Below the pieces are notes generated by a model. The model did no database searches, was not told the origin of the DNA, and saw only the letters and a list, made by a program, of their open reading frames with translations. 64,000 nucleotides of DNA from Pikeienuella litoralis (GTDB lineage Bacteria > Pseudomonadota > Alphaproteobacteria > Rhodobacterales > Rhodobacteraceae), in NCBI RefSeq assembly GCF_037646705.1, contig NZ_JBBHER010000008.1:140012-204011 (forward strand). The letters are read 5' to 3'. Shown here one piece after another: positions 24,651 to 33,339 of this stretch (positions within the stretch are counted from its first letter, which is position 1; each line of letters begins with the position of its first letter). Position numbers and translations under genes: made by a program.

Positions 24651-25550
24651 TTATTCCGCGATGAGATCGTCGTTCCGGATCTGGTCGAGGCCCGGACGCC
24701 CCTCGGGGAGCTCCACGTCGCCGGCGGCGCGCAGCTCATCGACCACCGCGCGCGTGACGTCGTTGCTCATCGCGCCGACGATCTCCTCGCGCACTTCGTC
24801 GAGCGGCGGCGTCGGACGGGCGCGCGTCTCCTCCAGCAGGATCACATGCCAGCCGAACTGGGTCTTGACCGGCTCGGAGACCTCGCCCGGCTTCAGCGCC
24901 AACACCGCGCCCTCAAACTCCGGCACCATCTGCCCTTTTTCGAACCAGCCGAGATCTCCCCCCGACGGCGCCGACGGCCCCTTGGAGCGGGTCTTGGCCA
25001 GTTCGGCGAAATCGGCGCCTTCCGCGCGGGCGGATTCGGCGATCTCCCTGGCGTCCGCCTCGTCGGGGACGAGGATATGACGCGCCTTGTACTGCGTCAC
25101 TTCCGGCGCGCCGACATAGTCGCTCTCGTATTTCGCCTCGACCGCCTCCCGGGTGATCTCCTCGTTCAGGCGCTGGCGCACAAGAAGCTCGGCGAGAAAG
25201 CTGGTGCGCTGGAACTCGAGCGCCCGCTTCACGCCGGCGCTGTCCGCGAGCCCGCTCCGCTCCGCTTCCTGACGCAGCAGAATCTGGTTGCTGATCTGCT
25301 CGAGCAGCCCGTCGTAAAGAGCCTGATCCGGAATCGCCTGATACTGCGGCGGCAGCTCCGCGCGAAGCGCGATCAGGCCGCCCAGCGTCACCTCCTCGCC
25401 ATTCACCGTGGCGATCACCATTGCGGGATCGGCGGGCGCGGCTTCCGCCGCCGGCTCCGCGTTGGCGGGCGCCGCATCCTCGGCCGATACTGGGGCGGCC
25501 ATGATCAGAAAGGCGGCGGCGACGGCGAGACGAGGCGCGAGAAATCGCAT
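24651..25550 (-). CDS. Periplasmic parvulin-type peptidyl-prolyl isomerase
   Basis: A 299-residue PpiC/SurA-like protein with a signal peptide (1-23, ending APVSA) and an acidic Ala/Pro linker. An N-terminal chaperone-like helical part spans 44-135. The parvulin domain is at about 145-240 (KARHILVPDEADAREIAESA ... GGDLGWFEKGQMVPEFE). It assists folding of exported proteins, matching the divergent secA. The start at 25550 is set by the signal peptide; the frame extends further upstream without one. Confidence 0.9.
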   Translation of the reverse strand: MRFLAPRLAVAAAFLIMAAPVSAEDAAPANAEPAAEAAPADPAMVIATVNGEEVTLGGLIALRAELPPQYQAIPDQALYDGLLEQISNQILLRQEAERSGLADSAGVKRALEFQRTSFLAELLVRQRLNEEITREAVEAKYESDYVGAPEVTQYKARHILVPDEADAREIAESARAEGADFAELAKTRSKGPSAPSGGDLGWFEKGQMVPEFEGAVLALKPGEVSEPVKTQFGWHVILLEETRARPTPPLDEVREEIVGAMSNDVTRAVVDELRAAGDVELPEGRPGLDQIRNDDLIAE

Positions 25551-25841
25551 GTAAATTCTCCGGTCGGCCAGGACGCGCCCGGCCTCAACGTTGCAGATTC
25601 GACCTTCGCGCACCGGCGTGAAAGCCAATGATACGCGCGCGCGACGTTGACAGGCCAAGGGGCGACGCATACATCTCGCCCCGGCCCACGGGCTCGAACG
25701 GCGCGCGCGACGCTTTCATCTACGATGTTGGGCCGCAGCGGACAAGCGCCCCCTCGGCGGCGCCCCGTGAAAACCGCGCACCGTTGGGGATATGCCAACC
25801 TGACTGGCGCCGGGGCGGCGCCGATGGATCAAGGACGAGCG

Positions 25842-28800
25842 ATGCTGAGCTTCGGCGGATTGGCGAAAAAGGTCTTCGGCACGACCACTGACCGCGCCGT
25901 AAAGGGCGTGGCGAAACAGATTCAGGCGATCAATGCGATGGAGCCCGCGTTCGAGGCCCTGTCGGATGACGAGTTGAAGGCGAAGACGCCCGAGTTCCGC
26001 GCGCGGCTCGCGAACGGCGAGACGCTGGACGCGCTTCTCCCCGAAGCTTTCGCGACCGTCCGGGAAGCCGCCCGGCGCACGCTCGGCATGCGCCCCTTCG
26101 ATGTGCAGATGATCGGCGGGATCATGCTGCATCAGGGGAACATCTCCGAGATGAAGACCGGCGAGGGCAAGACCCTCGTCGCGACGATGCCGGTCTATCT
26201 GAACGCGCTCGAGGGCAAGGGCGTGCATGTCGTCACGGTGAACGATTATCTCGCCCGCCGGGACGCGGACTGGATGGGCCGGATCTACCGCTTTCTCGGC
26301 CTCACCGTCGGCGTGGTCGTGCCGAACATGGACGACCGCAGCCGCAAGGCCGCTTACGCCGCCGACGTGACCCACGCGACGAACAACGAGCTCGGCTTCG
26401 ATTATCTTCGCGACAACATGAAATACAGCCTCGATCAGATGGTGCAGCGCGGCCATCACTTCGCCATCATCGACGAGGTCGACAGCATCCTGATCGACGA
26501 GGCCCGGACCCCGCTCATTATCTCCGGTCCGACGACGGACATGTCGGACCTCTATATCGCGATCGACAAGCTCATCCCCGAGCTGACGCCCGAGCATTAC
26601 GAGATTGACGAGAAGCAGCGCACCGCCATCCTGACCGAGGAAGGGACCGAAAAGGTGGAGACGCTGGTGCGCGCGGCCGGCTTCCTGGCCGAGGGCGCGA
26701 CGCTTTACGACCCCGAGAACGCGAGCCTGGTTCACCACGTCAACCAGGCGCTCCGGGCGCACAAGCTCTATCAGCTCGACAAGGATTATATCGTCAAGGA
26801 CGGGAAGATCGTCATCATCGACGAGTTCACCGGCCGGATGATGGACGGGCGGCGCTGGGGCGAAGGGCTGCATCAGGCGGTGGAGGCGAAGGAGCGGCAG
26901 AAGATCCAGCCGGAGAACGTCACGCTCGCCTCGGTCACCTTTCAGAATTATTTCCGGCTTTACGACAAGCTCGCCGGAATGACCGGCACCGCGATGACAG
27001 AAGCGGAGGAGTTCGCCTCGATCTACGGGCTGGAGGTGGTGGAGATTCCCACCAATCGCCCGGTGGCGCGCATCGATGACGACGATCAGGTCTACCGCAC
27101 CGCCGAAGAGAAATATATCGCGATCATTCAAGCCATCGCCGGCGCCTATTCCCGCCAGCAACCGGTTCTGGTCGGCACCACCTCGATCGAAAAATCCGAG
27201 ATGCTGTCGGGGATGCTGAAGAACCCCGGCGTTCTTCGCGACGCCGCGGCGAAACTTCGCGCCTTCGCAGCCAAGCTGAACCAGAAAAAGGAAGCGGCCG
27301 AGATCGCGCGGCTGAACGCCGAGGCGGACCAGCTCGATGAGCTCGCCAAACAGCCCGGAGGCGTGCCGCACCAGGTTCTGAACGCGCGCTTTCATGAGCA
27401 AGAGGCGCAGATCATCGCTCAGGCCGGGGCGCCGGGCGCGGTGACCATCGCCACCAACATGGCCGGCCGAGGCACCGATATTCAGCTTGGCGGCAACCCC
27501 GAAGGCCGCATTCTCGCCGCGCTGCTCAAGAGCCAGAGCGACGCGATCGACGCGCAGGTGAACGCCGCGGTGGAGCAGATCGTCGCCGCGCAGCCGCCGC
27601 TGGACGACCCGAAACAGACCGAGGCGCGCGCGCAGGTGATCCGGCAGATGGTCACCCAGCAACTCGTCAACTCCGCGATGCAGGTGCTGAAGAAGGAGGC
27701 CGAGGACGGGCAACACGCCGAAATCGTCGACCCGATCAAGGCCGAAGTCGCGGAGGCGAGGGAGAAGGTGGTCGCCGCCGGCGGGCTCTGGGTGCTGGCG
27801 ACCGAACGCCATGAGAGCCGCCGGATCGACAATCAGCTTCGCGGCCGCTCCGGCCGGCAGGGCGACCCCGGCCGCTCCACCTTCTATCTCAGCCTCGAAG
27901 ACGACCTGATGCGGATCTTCGGCTCCGAGCGGATGGACGGCATGCTCCAGCGGCTCGGCCTGCAGGAAGGCGAGGCGATCGTCCACACCTGGGTCAACAA
28001 GGCGATCGAGAAGAGCCAGGCCAAGGTCGAGGCGCGGAACTTCGATATCCGCAAGAATCTGTTGAAATACGACGATGTGATGAACGATCAGCGCAAGGCG
28101 ATCTTCACGCAGCGCCGCGAGGTCATGGAGGCCCAGGACGTCGCCGACACGGTGGCGGAGATGCGCGCCTCCCTGGCCGACGATCTCGTCTCATCGCATA
28201 TCCCGCCCCGCGCCTACGCGGAGCAATGGGATGTCGACGGCCTCGCCGAGGCGGTGAAGGAGATGTTCGCTCTCGACCTTCCCATCGCCGAATGGGCGGC
28301 GGAAGAGGGCGTCGATGACGAGGCGATCCGCGAGCGGCTGGAGAAAGCGCTGGCGGAGCAGGCCGCGAAACGCGTCGCGCGCCATGGCGCGGAGCGGATG
28401 CGGGCGGCCGAAAAGACCATCCTGCTCGAAGCGATCGACGCCGCCTGGCGCGATCATCTGACGACGCTCGACCATTTGCGATCGGTCATCGGCCTTCGCG
28501 GATACGCGCAGCGCGATCCGTTGAACGAGTTCAAATCCGAGGCGTTCGAGCTTTTCAACGCGATGATGAACCGGATCCGGTCCGAATTGACGAGGCGGCT
28601 CTGCCGCGAGGAGCTTCCCGCCGACGCGGCGGCGCAGCCGCAGATCCCGCCGGAGATCATGCAGGCGATGCGAGGCGGAGCCGAGCGGCCGGCGGCGCCG
28701 CCCGAAGAGGCCGAAACCGGGGACGCGTCCGCGGCGGCCGGCGGCGCGCGCGTCGCCACGGCCACGCGGGCGACGGCGGCGGCGGCCAAGATCGGCCGGA

Positions 28801-28859
28801 ACGACCCCTGCCCCTGCGGAAGCGGCAAGAAATACAAGCACTGCCACGGCCGGGTCTGA
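25842..28859 (+). CDS. secA: Preprotein translocase ATPase SecA
   Basis: A 1005-residue SecA that drives Sec-dependent export. The N-terminus is MLSFGGLAKKVFGTTTDRAV. Walker A MKTGEGKTLVATMP lies near residue 105, the helicase motif IIDEVDSILIDEARTPLIIS near 210, and TNMAGRGTDIQLGG near 545. The C-terminal zinc finger NDPCPCGSGKKYKHCHGRV is complete, allowing SecB and phospholipid contact. The length, about 100 residues above E. coli, comes from a helical insert near 480-610 common in alphaproteobacteria. The ATG at 25842 is preferred over a longer frame that would overlap the divergent isomerase promoter. Confidence 0.97.
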   Translation: MLSFGGLAKKVFGTTTDRAVKGVAKQIQAINAMEPAFEALSDDELKAKTPEFRARLANGETLDALLPEAFATVREAARRTLGMRPFDVQMIGGIMLHQGNISEMKTGEGKTLVATMPVYLNALEGKGVHVVTVNDYLARRDADWMGRIYRFLGLTVGVVVPNMDDRSRKAAYAADVTHATNNELGFDYLRDNMKYSLDQMVQRGHHFAIIDEVDSILIDEARTPLIISGPTTDMSDLYIAIDKLIPELTPEHYEIDEKQRTAILTEEGTEKVETLVRAAGFLAEGATLYDPENASLVHHVNQALRAHKLYQLDKDYIVKDGKIVIIDEFTGRMMDGRRWGEGLHQAVEAKERQKIQPENVTLASVTFQNYFRLYDKLAGMTGTAMTEAEEFASIYGLEVVEIPTNRPVARIDDDDQVYRTAEEKYIAIIQAIAGAYSRQQPVLVGTTSIEKSEMLSGMLKNPGVLRDAAAKLRAFAAKLNQKKEAAEIARLNAEADQLDELAKQPGGVPHQVLNARFHEQEAQIIAQAGAPGAVTIATNMAGRGTDIQLGGNPEGRILAALLKSQSDAIDAQVNAAVEQIVAAQPPLDDPKQTEARAQVIRQMVTQQLVNSAMQVLKKEAEDGQHAEIVDPIKAEVAEAREKVVAAGGLWVLATERHESRRIDNQLRGRSGRQGDPGRSTFYLSLEDDLMRIFGSERMDGMLQRLGLQEGEAIVHTWVNKAIEKSQAKVEARNFDIRKNLLKYDDVMNDQRKAIFTQRREVMEAQDVADTVAEMRASLADDLVSSHIPPRAYAEQWDVDGLAEAVKEMFALDLPIAEWAAEEGVDDEAIRERLEKALAEQAAKRVARHGAERMRAAEKTILLEAIDAAWRDHLTTLDHLRSVIGLRGYAQRDPLNEFKSEAFELFNAMMNRIRSELTRRLCREELPADAAAQPQIPPEIMQAMRGGAERPAAPPEEAETGDASAAAGGARVATATRATAAAAKIGRNDPCPCGSGKKYKHCHGRV

Positions 28860-28870
28860 CGCCCCGGCCG
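28847..28870 (+). terminator. Hairpin overlapping the secA stop
   Basis: CGGCCGGG (28847-28854) pairs with CCCGGCCG (28863-28870) around TCTGACGC, which contains the end of the secA coding region. There is no T-run. It may slow decay or assist factor-dependent termination before the convergent gene that ends at 29039. Confidence 0.3.
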
Positions 28871-29038
28871 CGGCCATAGAGCGCGAGCGCCTTCCGGCTG
28901 ATCCTTCGAGCGGACGGCCTCATGGCCATTGAGCCGAACGGGCGCCTCCGTCGGCGGCGGGCATGATTTCGCCGTCCGGCGGCGGTTCGGGACGCGAAAG
29001 ACGCGGACAAGGAGTCCGCCCCGCCTGCGCTCCGCCCT

Positions 29039-31333
29039 TCAATCCCGCCGCAAGGCCGTCCAGACCCGGAACGGCGTGAACGGCCCCTCGATCTCGCGCC
29101 CGCCCGCGCGGATCAGCGCGTCATGAACCGCAAGCGTCGCCGCCGGGATTCCCGCCACCGTCCCCGATTCGCCGCCGCCTTTCACGCCGTAAGGATTGGT
29201 CTGGCAGGGGATCTCCACGAAATGCGGCTCGAGCGCCGGCAGATCGTCGGCGCGGGGCACCGCGTAATCCATGAAGCTGCCGGCCAGCGGCTGCCCGGTC
29301 TCGGGGTCGTAGACGGCGTGCTCCAGCAACGCCTGACCGACGCCTTGCGCGACTCCGCCCTGCGCTTGGCCGCCGGCGAGCAGCGGGTTGATGATGACGC
29401 CGAAATCGTCGACCAGCGTATAGCGCTCAAGCGAGACGCGCCCGGTCTCGCGGTCGATCTCCACCTCGGCGATGTGGCATCCGTTCGGGAAGCTCGCCGT
29501 CGTATCCGAGACCTTGCCGAAGCCGGTGACGCCGCCCAGCGCGCGCACCACCGCCGGCAAGCCGACGCGGCGGTCCGTGCCCGCCACGATGAACGCGCTT
29601 TCGGCGGCCAGAAACTCGACATCCTCCTCGGCCGCCTCCAACTCTTCGGCGGCGGCGGCGCGGCATTTCCGGATGATCTCGTCGGCCGCCAGCCGGATCA
29701 CCCGGCTCGCCATGATCGCGGAGCGCGAGCCGCCGGTTCCGCCGCCAAGCGGCAGCGCGTCGCTGTCTCCATCCGCCAGGCTGATCCGGTCCCATTCGAG
29801 GCCGAGATTCTCATGCAGGATTTGCGCCCAGGTCGTCTCATGGCCCTGCCCGGTCGATTGCGTGCCGACATGAATCACCGCATCGCCCTCGGCGGAGATC
29901 GTGATCTCCGCGTTCTCGTCAGGCCCGCCGCCGGTTCTCTCCATGTAATAGATCGCCGCGCGGCCGCGCACGCGCCCCTGCGCGGCGGCGGCTTCGGCGC
30001 GGGCGGAAAAGCCGTCATAATCCGCCGCCTCCAGCGCGACATCGATCACCCGCGCGGGGTCCAGGCTGTCGAAGGTCAGGCCGCCCAGCGTGGCGTAGGG
30101 CGTCTCCTCCGGGGTGAGCAGATTGATCCGCCGAAGCGCGACCGGATCCATCCCGATCTGACGCGCCGCCGCGCTCATCAGCCGTTCGGTGTTGTGGATG
30201 ACCTCCGGGCGCCCGGCGCCGCGATAGGCGTCGGTCGGCGTGGTGTTGGTCAGGGCGCCGCGCACCCGGACATAAGCGGCGGGAACCCGGTACAGCCCGC
30301 CGATCAGCACGCTGGAGAACAGCGTGTGGACCGCAAGGCCGCAGGTGGAGTAATACGCGCCGAGATTGGAGACCCCGTCGGACCGGAGCGCCAGAAGCCG
30401 CCCATCGGCGTCGAACGCGCCTTCGATATCGACCTGAAGATCGCGCGCCTGCGCGTCGGAAAGAAAACTCTCCGCCCGGTCGGCGATCCATTTCACCGGC
30501 TGGCCGCTGTCCTTCGCGGCCAGCGCCACAAGCGCGTATTCCGGATGCTGCATGGTCTTCATCCCGAAGCCGCCGCCGATATCCGGCGCATGGATGCGCA
30601 GGCGGCTCGGCTCGACCCCGAGAGATTGGGCGACGCCGTCGCGCATCGCATGCGCGCCCTGGCTGCCGATCCACCCCTCCCACCGGCCGTCGGCCGCGTC
30701 ATACCGGATCAGGGCGCCCCGCGTCTCCATCGCCGTGACGGCCAGCCGCTGATTGACGACATGAGCGCGAACCACATGCGCGGCGCCGGCGAAGGCCGCG
30801 GCGGCGGCGGCCTCGTCGCCGGCCTCCCAGTCGTAAGCCAGATTGCCGGGCGCGGTCTCATGCAGGTTCGGCGCGCCGGGGGCGAGCGCGGCCGCGGCGT
30901 CGACGACAACCGGCGCTTCGTCGTAATCGACCTCGATCAGCTCGGCCGCGTCCCGCGCGCGGTCCAGCGTATCCGCGACGATAAAAGCCACCGGCTCTCC
31001 CACATAGCGCACGGTTCCGTCCGCAAGGTGCGGCTGCGCCACCTGCGCCTGCCGACCGCCGCCGCGCTGCGGAATCGGGATCAGACAGGTGAGCGGGATG
31101 AGCCGGTCCGCGATATCCTGATGGACATAGACGAGCCGCACGCCAGGCACCGCGCGCGCCTCCTCCAGACCCGAAAGGGTGAACCGCGCATGCGCCGAGC
31201 CCGAACGCAGCACGAACGCGCTGAGCGCGCCCTCCGGCGCATGATCGTCGATGAACCGACCGTCGCCGGTGAGGAGCCGCCGATCCTCCTTTCGCCGCAT
31301 CGCCTGTCCAACCCCGAATTTCATCTCGCTCAC
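29039..31333 (-). CDS. Molybdenum hydroxylase large subunit (CoxL form II-like), orphan
   Basis: A 764-residue molybdopterin-binding subunit of the xanthine oxidase/CO dehydrogenase family. The N-terminal a/b hammerhead domain spans about 15-130. The form II signature AYRGAGRPEVIHNTERLM, rather than the CO-oxidising AYxCSFR loop, is near residue 375. GGGFGMKTMQHPEYALVALA is near 255, and the catalytic glutamate lies in KGGGESGTVAGIP near 733. It should hydroxylate an aromatic or aldehyde substrate using water. The FAD and 2Fe-2S subunits are absent on both sides (secA and a binding-protein gene flank it), so they must be elsewhere. Confidence 0.88.
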   Translation of the reverse strand: MSEMKFGVGQAMRRKEDRRLLTGDGRFIDDHAPEGALSAFVLRSGSAHARFTLSGLEEARAVPGVRLVYVHQDIADRLIPLTCLIPIPQRGGGRQAQVAQPHLADGTVRYVGEPVAFIVADTLDRARDAAELIEVDYDEAPVVVDAAAALAPGAPNLHETAPGNLAYDWEAGDEAAAAAAFAGAAHVVRAHVVNQRLAVTAMETRGALIRYDAADGRWEGWIGSQGAHAMRDGVAQSLGVEPSRLRIHAPDIGGGFGMKTMQHPEYALVALAAKDSGQPVKWIADRAESFLSDAQARDLQVDIEGAFDADGRLLALRSDGVSNLGAYYSTCGLAVHTLFSSVLIGGLYRVPAAYVRVRGALTNTTPTDAYRGAGRPEVIHNTERLMSAAARQIGMDPVALRRINLLTPEETPYATLGGLTFDSLDPARVIDVALEAADYDGFSARAEAAAAQGRVRGRAAIYYMERTGGGPDENAEITISAEGDAVIHVGTQSTGQGHETTWAQILHENLGLEWDRISLADGDSDALPLGGGTGGSRSAIMASRVIRLAADEIIRKCRAAAAEELEAAEEDVEFLAAESAFIVAGTDRRVGLPAVVRALGGVTGFGKVSDTTASFPNGCHIAEVEIDRETGRVSLERYTLVDDFGVIINPLLAGGQAQGGVAQGVGQALLEHAVYDPETGQPLAGSFMDYAVPRADDLPALEPHFVEIPCQTNPYGVKGGGESGTVAGIPAATLAVHDALIRAGGREIEGPFTPFRVWTALRRD

Positions 31334-31556
31334 CTCATGCCGCCGGGATCATCGCCCGCATACTAGAGCGCTGGGCGGCGGACGCCAGTGGTCAGCGCGC
31401 GCGCCTCGCTGAGGCGGGGGTTGATATGACACAATCTTCAAGGCCACACTCACCGTTCGTTTTCCGCGGCGCGGGCGCCATCTGAGTAGGGATGCGTTTC
31501 GCGAACCGCGACGGCCGGCTGCGGCCTCCTCGCGCGGCGGCGGACAGGAGAATGCC
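31334..31556. other. Divergent intergenic region
   Basis: About 220 bases between the leftward molybdenum hydroxylase and the rightward solute-binding protein, so both promoters should lie here. The middle (31415-31460) is somewhat AT-richer. GGAG precedes the start at 31557. I see no clear palindrome or further gene. Confidence 0.4.
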
Positions 31557-33203
31557 ATGAACGGCTCAAAAACCACGCTGAGCGGCGCGCCGATGCACTG
31601 GGCCGTCGCGACCTACGCCGAGGAATACCGCGCCGGCCATATCGGTCGGCGCGAATTTCTGACCCGCGCCTGCGCCCTCGGCGCCACGGCGGCCGCGGCC
31701 TACGCGATGGTCGGCCTCTCGGCGCCCCGGCGCGCGGCCGCCGCCGGCGCGCCCGGCGGCACGCTCCGCATCCAGATGGAGCTGAGGGAATTGAGGGACC
31801 CGCGCGCAGCCGACTGGTCGCAGATCGCGAACTTCACCCGCGGCTGGCTGGAATATCTCGTCCGCTACACAAGCGACGGCGCCTTCGAGCCGCGCCTTCT
31901 TGAAAGCTGGGAGGTCAACGAGGACGCGACCGAATACATCCTGAACGTTCGCAAGGGCGTCGCCTGGAACAACGGGGACGCCTTCACCGCCGAGGATGTG
32001 GCGCGGAACATCGCGCTCTGGGCCGACAGTTCGGCGGAAGGCAACTCGATGGCGACGCGGGTCGCGGGGCTGATCGATCCCGACACCGGCGAAGCCCGCG
32101 ACGGCGCGATCCGGGTGCTGGACTCGCACACCGTGAAGCTCACCCTGAACCAGCCGGACATCACCATCATCCCGAACATGTCCGACTATCCCGCCGCCAT
32201 CGTCCACTCGTCCTATTCGGGGGGCGACCCCGCGGACAACCCGATCGGCACCGGCCCCTATGTTCCCGAAAGTTACGAGGCCCACGTCAGGGGCGTGTTG
32301 GTGAGGAAGGAAGGCCACAAATGGTGGGGCGAGGGCGCGTGGCTCGACCGGATCGAATTCATCGATTTCGGCACCGATATCTCCACCTGGGTCGCGGCCG
32401 CGCAAGCCGATGAAATCGACATGCTCTACCAGACCACCGGCGATTTCATCGACATCATGGACGCGTTCGGCTGGGAGAAATCCAAAACCGCGTCCGCCGC
32501 GACGATCACCGTGCGCTACAATCAGCTCGCCGAGCCCTATGACCAGCTTGAGGTGCGCCGGGCCTTGTCGATGGCGGTGGACAACGCGGTGGTGCTGGAG
32601 CTTGGCTATGGCGACCGCGGCGCGGTGGCCGAGAACCATCATGTCTGCCCGATCCACCCCGAATACGCCAAGCTGCCGCCGCTCGCGCCCGACCCGGCCG
32701 CGGCGAAGGCCGCGATCGACGCCGCCGGGCTTTCGGACCATGAGTTCGACCTGATCTCGCTCGACGACAACTGGCAGCGCGACACCTGCGACAGCGTCGC
32801 GGCGCAGATCCGCGACGCCGGGATCAACATCAAGCGGACCATTCTTCCCGGCGCGACCTACTGGGAAAACTGGATGACGTATCCGTTTTCGGCCACCGAA
32901 TGGAACATGCGCCCGCTCGGCGTTCAGGCGCTCGCGCTTGGCTATCGCTCCGGCGCCGCCTGGAACGAAAGCGCATTTTCGAACAAGGAGTTCGATCAGC
33001 AGCTCGACCTGGCGATGTCTCTCGCCGACGTCGAAGAGCGGCGCAAGGTGATGAAGCGGATCGAGGAGATCCTGCAGGAGCAGGGCGTCATGATCCAACC
33101 TTATTGGCGGTCGATCTATCGCCATGTCAGACCCGGCGTCAGAGGCGCCGACATGCATCCGACCTTCGAGATGCATCTCGAAGAATACTGGATCAAGGCC
33201 TGA
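31557..33203 (+). CDS. Tat-exported family 5 substrate-binding protein, orphan
   Basis: A 548-residue extracellular family 5 solute-binding protein. The N-terminus carries a twin-arginine signal (GRREFLTRA at about 22-30, hydrophobic stretch to about 55), so it is probably exported folded by Tat. A putative 21-residue pre-region precedes it. The ligand-binding part starts at GGTLRIQMELRELRDPRAAD, with VRKGVAWNNGDAFTAEDVAR near 130 and VRRALSMAVDNAVVLELGYG near 330. No permease or ATPase gene adjoins it. It is divergent from the molybdenum hydroxylase, which may hint at a shared substrate. That last point is inference. Confidence 0.88.
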   Translation: MNGSKTTLSGAPMHWAVATYAEEYRAGHIGRREFLTRACALGATAAAAYAMVGLSAPRRAAAAGAPGGTLRIQMELRELRDPRAADWSQIANFTRGWLEYLVRYTSDGAFEPRLLESWEVNEDATEYILNVRKGVAWNNGDAFTAEDVARNIALWADSSAEGNSMATRVAGLIDPDTGEARDGAIRVLDSHTVKLTLNQPDITIIPNMSDYPAAIVHSSYSGGDPADNPIGTGPYVPESYEAHVRGVLVRKEGHKWWGEGAWLDRIEFIDFGTDISTWVAAAQADEIDMLYQTTGDFIDIMDAFGWEKSKTASAATITVRYNQLAEPYDQLEVRRALSMAVDNAVVLELGYGDRGAVAENHHVCPIHPEYAKLPPLAPDPAAAKAAIDAAGLSDHEFDLISLDDNWQRDTCDSVAAQIRDAGINIKRTILPGATYWENWMTYPFSATEWNMRPLGVQALALGYRSGAAWNESAFSNKEFDQQLDLAMSLADVEERRKVMKRIEEILQEQGVMIQPYWRSIYRHVRPGVRGADMHPTFEMHLEEYWIKA

Positions 33204-33339
33204 CGCCGCGCCCATCCGCTCCGCCTCCACAGCCGGGCGGAAATGGCTCCGGGGCTCCGCAGGTCGCCGGGCCAAACGCCCATTGCGGGCCGATGCGCCC
33301 GGCGCGACGGCGCCGCGCCAGAACCGGAGGCGCGCGCCG

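Noticed and set aside
25716..27986. 756-codon open frame opposite secA
   Set aside because: It is a shadow of secA; the composition is typical of antisense reading and no family is recognisable.
29123..31366. Long plus-strand frame opposite the molybdenum hydroxylase gene
   Set aside because: Antisense shadow; the minus-strand frame has all the molybdenum hydroxylase motifs.
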